From assembly GCA_003819755.1 (NCBI GenBank), contig RPQK01000164.1:1-11125 (forward strand): DNA of 11,125 nucleotides, written 5' to 3'. The notes under the pieces are model-generated. The model saw only the letters and a program-made list of their open reading frames with translations, did no database searches and was not told the origin of the DNA. Within the stretch, counting starts at the first letter, position 1; each line of letters begins with the position of its first letter. Shown here one piece after another: positions 6,113 through 11,125 of this stretch. The stretch comes from Acidobacteriota bacterium (GTDB taxonomy: Bacteria; Acidobacteriota; UBA6911; RPQK01). The position numbers and the translations under genes are program-made.

Positions 6113-6817
6113 ATGCTGAAACGAAATGCGCTGTCTGTCTCGGTGGTGATCTTCCTGCTCGGTGCGATTGTCGCGGCTCAGAATCCGCAAAAGGTCAAGG
6201 ATGAAAGCGAGCGAGCGGAGAACGCAGCCGAGGTTCTTAACGAAATCATGAAAACGCCGGATCAGTCGATTCCCCAGAGCCTGTTGGCCCGGTCTTACGC
6301 GATGGCCATCATACCCCATGTTGTGAAGGGGGCTCTGGGTGTGGGCGGCAGGCATGGTAAGGGGCTGATCGCGACGCGTCAGGCTTCCGGCCAGTGGGGT
6401 GCGCCGTCATTTGTGGACATCAGCGGCGGTAGTGTCGGCCTGCAGATCGGCGTTTCTGCCACCGACTTGATCCTGGTCTTCACCGATAAGGCGGGGCTGA
6501 AGGGCCTGCTTTCAGGCAAGCTCAAATTCGGCGTCGACGCGGCCGCAGCCGCCGGACCGGTGGGCAGGACTGCCGAAGCGTCGACCGACGTCAAGCTCAA
6601 ATCGGCCATTTACTCCTATTCTCGCAGTAAGGGGCTCTTTGCGGGTGTGTCCCTGGATGGCGCCGCGCTGAGCATCGACGACAGTGCGAACCACAAGGTG
6701 TATGGAATCGGCGTCAGCGGGACGGATATCCTGATCAACAATAAGGTTAAACCGAACCCTGTGGTGAAGCCGTTTGTCGATTCCCTGACGAAAAACGCCG
6801 CGAAGCGGACAAAATAG
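6113..6817 (+). CDS. secreted SYLF-domain (Ysc84/DUF500-like) protein
   Basis: The protein has 234 aa and begins six bases after AAGGAG. Residues 1-22 form a signal peptide (LKRN, hydrophobic 7-20, VAAQ), so the mature protein is periplasmic or outer-membrane associated. The rest is a single SYLF domain, with a helical start (28-60) and the hallmark segments AIIPHVVKGALGVGGRHGKG (65-84), DISGGSVGLQIGVSATDLIL (102-121) and SRSKGLFAGVSLDGA (170-184). Eukaryotic SYLF domains bind phosphoinositides. Bacterial ones are known by sequence but their role is poorly understood, and lipid binding here is inferred. The end of the gene is followed after six bases by the inverted 9-base array. The gene appears to stand alone, with its own divergent promoter. 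Confidence 0.9.
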   Translation: MLKRNALSVSVVIFLLGAIVAAQNPQKVKDESERAENAAEVLNEIMKTPDQSIPQSLLARSYAMAIIPHVVKGALGVGGRHGKGLIATRQASGQWGAPSFVDISGGSVGLQIGVSATDLILVFTDKAGLKGLLSGKLKFGVDAAAAAGPVGRTAEASTDVKLKSAIYSYSRSKGLFAGVSLDGAALSIDDSANHKVYGIGVSGTDILINNKVKPNPVVKPFVDSLTKNAAKRTK

Positions 6818-6823
6818 TGGAGT

Positions 6824-6917
6824 TGAAAGGACCGGAAGAACCTGAAAGACCGGAAGGACTCAATACCTTACCGTCCTTCAGGTCCTTCCGGTCCTTCGGG
6901 TCCTTCTGGTCCTTCAC
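6824..6917. repeat. inverted array of 9-base units, four left and five right
   Basis: Left arm, four units: TGAAAGGAC, CGGAAGAAC, CTGAAAGAC, CGGAAGGAC (6824-6859). A 13-base spacer (6860-6872) follows. Right arm, five units: GTCCTTCAG, GTCCTTCCG, GTCCTTCGG, GTCCTTCTG, GTCCTTCAC (6873-6917). The right units are the reverse complement of the left pattern CNGAARGAC, so the single strand can fold into a long, slightly imperfect hairpin. It sits between the SYLF gene and the promoter of the 7TM-HD gene. No T run follows. It closely resembles the core of the element at 8836-9012. Confidence 0.85.
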
Positions 6918-6955
6918 CCTTCCTGACCGCCTCTGGTCCCCCGCCTGTGCCGGCA

Positions 6956-6964
6956 TGGTAAAAT
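6956..6964 (+). promoter_or_regulatory. extended -10 promoter, near-leaderless
   Basis: TGGTAAAAT reads as an extended -10 (TGn followed by TAAAAT, five of six consensus positions). No -35 is visible, which is usual for extended -10 promoters. Transcription would begin near 6971, only a few bases before the GTG at 6975. That would explain why this gene has no ribosome binding site. Confidence 0.4.
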
Positions 6965-6974
6965 AGCCTCATAA

Positions 6975-8843
6975 GTGACTGACATTTCTTCCTACGCCCT
7001 TGCGATCATCGTCGCGGTCGGGGTTTTCGGGGGCCTTCTTGCTGTGCTTCGATATTTCCAGGTGCGGCGTGTGCGTCTTGCCGCCAAGGCGATAGACCGT
7101 CTGGAAGGCCGGACCATCCGGGATTACCGCAAGGCAGACGCCAAGGAGATTGAGCTTGAGGAGGAAGAGGTCTACAAGGCTCGGGCCTTGTATGGCATCC
7201 CTTACCTGGCCTGGATTCTGACCTCGCTCGTCATTCCAGCCGCATTCCTGATCCTGTTCTTTGAGAATCTGGCGCCCCCTTTCAGTGTCCCTGCGGTTGG
7301 CGCGCAAACCTGGTTTGCCTACCGGGCACCGACCAGCTTTGTTTCCGACGGAGTGAAGTTTGATCGCTACCAGGTGCTCATTGAAAAGGGGAAAATAGTC
7401 GCTCCAGGAGAACCGGAGATCATTCGTCAGGCCCTGGCCGAGAGACACCGGGTCGAGGCACGGCGGGCGTGGGGAACCGTCTTCCTTCTGACGATCTTCT
7501 GTGCCGTGCTCCTGTACCACATCAACATCCTCTACCCGAGCAGCACGGAGAAGAACCAAAACCTTATCCTCATTTACCTGGTCTGTCTGGTCGTATTAGC
7601 AACGGCCAAGATCTCACTTTTCTACGAGCTCTTCTCTCCATACCTGATACCGATTCCCTGGGCGGGCATGATCATCGCCATTTTCCTCAACCGGCGTATC
7701 GTGCCGTTGATCATGCTGATCACACTGATTTTCGTCTCGATTGCGTCGGGTTTCGATTTCCGGCTTTTCCTCGTCCTGCTCGCCGGCGGGCTGCTCCCCG
7801 GCGCCTGGGTTCGACGGGCACGCCGGCGCAACGAGGTGTTGCTCGAATCAGTGGTTCTGGGCAGCATCATGGTCCTGGTCTATCTCTGCTACTCGATGCT
7901 GACCGGCGGGTCAACGGCCCTTCTTTCGGCCCATACAGCCGCCAGCTTTCTGAACGGAATCGTCTCCGGCCTGATGGTTCTGATTTTTCTTCCCTTTCTC
8001 GAGATTCTGCTCGACCTTGCATCGCCCTTTAAGCTCATGGAGTTGCTCGATCTCGATACGCCAGTCCTGAAGGAGTTTTTCTTCAAGGCGCCCGGTACCT
8101 ACCAGCATTCGATGGCTGTGGCGAATATCGCCGAGACAGTGGCCAACGAAATTGGGGCTAATGGTTTGCTGGTGAGGGTCGGTGCCTACTACCACGACAT
8201 CGGCAAGATGTTTAATCCGGCGTACTTCATCGAGAATCAGGCGGAAGGGAAAAACCCGCACGATGAGCTTGGCCCCGTGGCTTCGGCCGCGGTCGTCCGC
8301 TCCCACGTGATTCTCGGAATCAAGCTCGCCCGCGAGATCGGACTGCCCAGGTCGGTCATTGATTTCATCGCTGAGCACCACGGAACCTCGACGATCGATT
8401 ACTTCTATTACAAATCGAAACAGCTCGATTCCGAAATGAAGTCCGAAAAAATCTTCAAGTATCCGGGTCCCCGTCCTCAAACCAGGGAGACGGCCGTTGT
8501 CATGATCGTCGATTCGGTGGAGGCCGCTTTTCGTGTGGTTCGGTCTCGTGACGAGGAGACGATTCGAGACCAGGTCGCCAAGATCGCGAACCGCAAAGTG
8601 GAGCAGGGTGAACTTGATCGATCGTGCTTGACCATCGGCGAGCTGAAGAAGATTACGGACACACTCACTCACATCTTGAAGAGCAGTGTCCACCAAAGAA
8701 TCGCATACCCGGAGAAGTCCGAAACGGAGAAGCCGGAGCCCGAGAAGCCGGAACGTGAGAAGCCGGAGCGTGAGGAGTCCAAGCCCCAGGAGTCACAACC
8801 AGGGCGGCCCGTCTTCCCGGGTCGGTTTGGTCAGCGGCAGTAG
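6975..8843 (+). CDS. 7TM-HD family phosphodiesterase (PgpH-like)
   Basis: PgpH-type proteins hydrolyse c-di-AMP at the inner membrane with a cytoplasmic HD domain. This 622-aa protein has a membrane helix at about 5-24, a charged cytoplasmic helix (30-72), a second helix at 77-97, a short outside segment (98-166), then the multi-helix membrane block (167-345). The HD domain follows: YQHSMAV (376-382), YYHDIGK (405-411), His444, EHHGT (467-471) and MIVDSVEA (510-517). The metal ligands His378, His407, Asp408, His444, His468 or His469 and Asp513 are all present, so it should be active. The outside domain is much shorter than in typical PgpH, although its end (YQVLIEKGKIVAPGEPE, 132-148) is recognisable. 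The tail (580-622) is low-complexity with EKPE repeats. The start is a GTG without a ribosome binding site. The usual downstream partner ybeY is absent. Confidence 0.88.
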   Translation: MTDISSYALAIIVAVGVFGGLLAVLRYFQVRRVRLAAKAIDRLEGRTIRDYRKADAKEIELEEEEVYKARALYGIPYLAWILTSLVIPAAFLILFFENLAPPFSVPAVGAQTWFAYRAPTSFVSDGVKFDRYQVLIEKGKIVAPGEPEIIRQALAERHRVEARRAWGTVFLLTIFCAVLLYHINILYPSSTEKNQNLILIYLVCLVVLATAKISLFYELFSPYLIPIPWAGMIIAIFLNRRIVPLIMLITLIFVSIASGFDFRLFLVLLAGGLLPGAWVRRARRRNEVLLESVVLGSIMVLVYLCYSMLTGGSTALLSAHTAASFLNGIVSGLMVLIFLPFLEILLDLASPFKLMELLDLDTPVLKEFFFKAPGTYQHSMAVANIAETVANEIGANGLLVRVGAYYHDIGKMFNPAYFIENQAEGKNPHDELGPVASAAVVRSHVILGIKLAREIGLPRSVIDFIAEHHGTSTIDYFYYKSKQLDSEMKSEKIFKYPGPRPQTRETAVVMIVDSVEAAFRVVRSRDEETIRDQVAKIANRKVEQGELDRSCLTIGELKKITDTLTHILKSSVHQRIAYPEKSETEKPEPEKPEREKPEREESKPQESQPGRPVFPGRFGQRQ

Positions 8844-9012
8844 GCGGTTTTTTTATCCACGAATTACGAATTACACGAATTCAAAGGACCTCATAGACCT
8901 CAAAGACCTCAAGGACAAAGCAACAGTCACCGTCCTTGAGGTCTTTGAGGTCCTTGAGGTCCTTTTGAATTCGTGTAATTCGTAATTCGTGGATAAAAAA
9001 ACACCTACTGCC
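8836..9012. repeat. large inverted repeat with 81-base arms between convergent genes
   Basis: The left arm (8836-8916) and right arm (8932-9012) are near-perfect reverse complements around a 15-base spacer. The only differences are a few mismatches and one compensating indel in each arm. From outside inward, each arm has GGCAGTAGG, a run of seven T, ATCCACGAATTACG, ATTACACGAATT, then four 9-base units. The left units are TCAAAGGAC, CTCATAGAC, CTCAAAGAC and CTCAAGGAC (8881-8916). The outer end contains the last two codons and the stop of the 7TM-HD gene; the right end stops seven bases before the stop of the convergent oxidoreductase. T and A runs lie inside the stem, so this is not a standard intrinsic terminator. 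Confidence 0.93.
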
Positions 9013-9019
9013 ACTCGGC

Positions 9020-10132
9020 TCACGACTCCAGCGGCGAGCGGTACGGGGCTTTGGGCTCGCCAGGAGCCTGCGCAAACCGGCGTGGGTCGAAGGGTCCAGG
9101 CGATCCGCCGCGGTTCTGGAACAGCTCGGCGGCGAGTCGCCCGACTTCCCAGCTGGCCCCCATCCCATGGCCTCCGAGGCCCGCTACCCAGAATAGGGCC
9201 GGTTGAATGGCATCCCAGCCGATGACAAAGTTTCCATCCGGCGTCTTAGTCCTGAAACACGACCACGCCCGTTTCTGCACGGCCTCCTGAAGCGCGGGAA
9301 GCTCTGTCCAAATCAATTCCGCCAACTCCTCGATAGTCTCCCGCTCCACGGTTGGTTCCAGGCTCCGGCAGGACTGCTCATCGCAAATGCTGAACAGCAG
9401 CTGCCCCGACGCAGGCAGAAAAGAGAAGTTGCGAGCGAAGTTCCAGACAAACGGCCAATCGGCGGGCACCTTGTGGATGTCGCCCAAAATGAACAAATGT
9501 CTTTTGAGCGGAGTGAGAGGCAGGGGGGCGGCCCCGGCTGCCGAGCCAACCCGCCCAGCCCAAGCCCCCGCTGCGTTGATCAGATAGTCGGCGGTGATCT
9601 CCTGCTGGGCGGTTCTGACTCTAAAGACGCCGTCAAAGCTCACTTCTTCGGCTTTGTGGTTTACCAGGAGCTTCACTCCCCGCTCCTGAGCCCCCTTCAG
9701 GTAGTACTGAAGGAGGGCGGCGATGTCCATGACCGAGTCAGAAGGGGTGAACAACGCACTTTCAAACTCGTGGCCGTCAAGCAGAGGGATGGCTTTCCTG
9801 ACCTGGTCGGGCTCACAGAACTCCGAAGGAACCAGCTCGGGGTCGCGGATAGCTTCCAGTTCCTGCCTGGTACCGAGCAGCAAGGAGCCGGATGATGCCA
9901 GGGCAAAGGCGCCCTGGGCGGCGTACGCCTTGCGGCTGCTGACGAGCAGTCGGCGAATATTCACATTTTCAGCGGACTGCATCAACAGGGAAGCGTTGCG
10001 CCCTGAAGCGTGAAAGCCAGGAATCTCCTCCTGTTCCACGATGACGATGCTCTGGTTTGACAATTGGCTCAGGTGGAAAGCCGTCGAGGCGCCGGCAAAA
10101 CCCGCTCCAATAATCAGAATATCGGTTTTCAC
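9020..10132 (-). CDS. FAD-dependent oxidoreductase, DAO family (D-amino acid dehydrogenase-like)
   Basis: The family oxidises the C-N bond of amino acids or amines and passes electrons to FAD, then to oxygen or a quinone. The protein is 370 aa. The N-terminal TDILIIGAGFAGAST carries the dinucleotide-binding GAGFAG (9-14), and VEQEE (32-36) ends the second strand. GFHASGRNASLL (39-50) resembles the FAD-contact segment of D-arginine dehydrogenase-like enzymes. LINAAGAWAG (184-193) is the usual second FAD contact. RTKTPDGNFVIGWD (294-307) has Arg294, positioned to bind a substrate carboxylate, and VAGLGGHGMGAS (316-327) closes the FAD site. There is no signal peptide. The start is a GTG, with AGGA about 11 bases upstream. 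It lies 25 bases after the dehydrogenase gene on the same strand and is probably in its operon. The exact substrate cannot be read from the sequence. Confidence 0.9.
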   Translation of the reverse strand: MKTDILIIGAGFAGASTAFHLSQLSNQSIVIVEQEEIPGFHASGRNASLLMQSAENVNIRRLLVSSRKAYAAQGAFALASSGSLLLGTRQELEAIRDPELVPSEFCEPDQVRKAIPLLDGHEFESALFTPSDSVMDIAALLQYYLKGAQERGVKLLVNHKAEEVSFDGVFRVRTAQQEITADYLINAAGAWAGRVGSAAGAAPLPLTPLKRHLFILGDIHKVPADWPFVWNFARNFSFLPASGQLLFSICDEQSCRSLEPTVERETIEELAELIWTELPALQEAVQKRAWSCFRTKTPDGNFVIGWDAIQPALFWVAGLGGHGMGASWEVGRLAAELFQNRGGSPGPFDPRRFAQAPGEPKAPYRSPLES

Positions 10133-10157
10133 TTGAACGTTGGTCCTGATTCTAGCA

Positions 10158-11125
10158 CTAAAGAGCGATTTCCCTGTTTTCGCGGGCCGATTCGTACATG
10201 GCGAGGACGAGCTTCAGGGTCTCCAGTCCTTCCTGTCCGCTCACGAGCGGCGGCCTCCCGGACGTGATCGCCTGCATCACATCCCGCAGTTGACGGCAGA
10301 AAGGCTCAACCGATATATCCATCGGCCGTGACGAGCCGAGCTTGCTCGACTGAAACGCATCCGCCGGTGGCGGCGGGCACCCCGGCACTTCCCAATGCTT
10401 CAGGTAGTCTCCCTCGGTCAGAACACTCCCGGTGGTTCCGTGTATTTCGATCCGGTCAGGGAATCCCGGGTAGAAGGCGGTCGATGCCTGCACCACTCCG
10501 ATAGCGCCGTTCTCATAGCGCAGGAGTGCTGCCGCCGTATCTTCTGAGTCGATCGGGTGAAGGCCGGCCAGCTGCCACTCGCATCTCAGGCGTTTTACCG
10601 GTCCCATTATCCACCGGAGTAAGTCGATCTGATGAATAGTCTGGTTGATCAGCGCGCCGCCCCCCTCCATCTTCCAGGAGCCCTTGCCTGGACGGGCGTA
10701 GTAGGCCGGCTCACGGTACCATTTGACGTAGGTGTCCGCCTGCAGGATCTTTCCGAGCTTGCCTGTCTGAACAGCGTCGTGCAAGTAACGGGGACCATCG
10801 CAGAAACGTTTCTGGCTGACGACTGCCAGCGTCACCCCCGCCTTCCGGCACTCGTCGATGGTTTCCCGAGCCTGATCGAGCGAAAGATCAAGCGGCTTTT
10901 CGATAAGGACATGCTTGCCCTTGCGGGCGGCGGCGACCGCGTAATCCCGGTGGGAGTCGGGATACTTACAGATGATGACCAGGTCGATAGTCGAATCATC
11001 GAGCAGGGATTTGGCGTCGGAATAGACTCTTCCGCCGAACTTGGCGGCCATGGCCTCGGCCTTTTCGCGCGTCCGGCTCAGAGCTCCGGCCAGCTCGATT
11101 CCTTCCGTCTCAGCAATCGCCCGGG
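10158..11125 (-). CDS. Gfo/Idh/MocA-family oxidoreductase, 5' part missing
   Basis: These enzymes use NAD(P) to oxidise or reduce sugars, inositols or related hydroxy compounds. The frame is open to the window edge and codes for residues with family character beyond the internal ATG at 11051 (for example IELAGALSRTREKAEAMAAK), so the gene starts outside the window. The missing part should hold the first strand and the GxGxxG motif. Visible landmarks are DLVIICKYPDSH (the fourth Rossmann strand), HVLIEKPLDLSL with the conserved EKP lysine, and GGGALINQTIHQIDLLRWIMG, which has the family's catalytic His and Asp pattern. No signal peptide can be judged. It is the upstream member of a two-gene unit with the FAD enzyme; a joint pathway is possible but not shown. 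Confidence 0.9.
   Translation of the reverse strand, partial: RAIAETEGIELAGALSRTREKAEAMAAKFGGRVYSDAKSLLDDSTIDLVIICKYPDSHRDYAVAAARKGKHVLIEKPLDLSLDQARETIDECRKAGVTLAVVSQKRFCDGPRYLHDAVQTGKLGKILQADTYVKWYREPAYYARPGKGSWKMEGGGALINQTIHQIDLLRWIMGPVKRLRCEWQLAGLHPIDSEDTAAALLRYENGAIGVVQASTAFYPGFPDRIEIHGTTGSVLTEGDYLKHWEVPGCPPPPADAFQSSKLGSSRPMDISVEPFCRQLRDVMQAITSGRPPLVSGQEGLETLKLVLAMYESARENREIAL

Noticed and set aside
5972..6355. N-terminal extension of the GH13 enzyme
   Set aside because: The open frame crosses the divergent promoter region and runs antisense to the SYLF gene. The GH13 fold starts normally at 5971.
7911..8696. Long antisense open frame of about 260 codons opposite the HD domain
   Set aside because: It is a shadow of the high-GC sense gene. 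Its translation has no recognisable motif, and the sense frame holds all HD ligands.
8686..8985. Open frames on both strands through the palindrome, coding for repeated Asp-Leu-Lys tripeptides
   Set aside because: The 9-base period is three codons, so it keeps frames open automatically. There is no ribosome binding site, and the frames overlap real genes in other frames.
8848..9001. Bidirectional intrinsic terminator
   Set aside because: For a plus-strand transcript the U run comes before the hairpin and an A run comes after it, and both are paired inside the stem. The structure may still affect transcript ends, but it is not the standard form.
9203..9895. Plus-strand open frame of about 230 codons opposite the FAD oxidoreductase
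   Set aside because: The minus-strand frame has the GxGxxG and FAD-contact motifs. The opposite frame has no domain character and no ribosome binding site.

Overview
The window is about 11 kb of GC-rich chromosomal DNA from a free-living bacterium. No transposase, integrase, tRNA, rRNA or CRISPR array is visible. The gene set suggests a member of the Acidobacteriota: a hemE-hemH pair with a Bacillus-like ferrochelatase, a secreted SYLF protein, a secreted glycine-zipper protein, and a compact intracellular GH13 enzyme. Periodic, hairpin-like DNA fills several gene gaps. The taxonomic placement is an inference from style and was not tested by a database search.

Layout, left to right. (1) 1-300: no gene is seen. 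The stretch holds a small inverted repeat, an in-phase array of an 8-base purine unit (11 copies at 81-168), and a facing pyrimidine-rich 8-base array at 212-259, just before hemE. (2) 301-2279: hemE and hemH, overlapping on the plus strand, for heme synthesis. (3) 2280-2465: a gap with a 10-bp inverted repeat and 9-base units. (4) 2466-3815: two plus-strand genes for exported proteins of unknown function; the second has a glycine zipper. (5) 3816-4084: a gap with GC-rich inverted repeats and a possible promoter. (6) 4085-4516: a small protein with a predicted winged-helix-like domain and a C-terminal helix. It ends exactly where the convergent GH13 gene (5971 down to 4517) ends. (7) 5972-6112: a divergent promoter region. 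(8) 6113-6817: a secreted SYLF-domain protein. (9) 6818-6974: an inverted array of 9-base units. (10) 6975-8843: a PgpH-like 7TM-HD phosphodiesterase, probably acting on c-di-AMP. (11) 8836-9012: an 81-bp-arm inverted repeat between convergent genes. (12) 9020-11125, minus strand: a FAD-dependent amino-acid/amine oxidoreductase, preceded in its operon by a Gfo/Idh/MocA dehydrogenase that runs off the window edge.

The genes form small independent units (heme; envelope proteins; glucan metabolism; second-messenger turnover; a redox pair) and not one pathway. The most distinctive thing is non-coding. Four of the six long gaps hold short tandem units of 8 or 9 bases, mostly in two facing arms. 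Two of these elements (6824-6917 and 8881-8967) have nearly the same 9-base unit in the same order, so they look like members of one repeat family. No defence, toxin or mobile system is visible.
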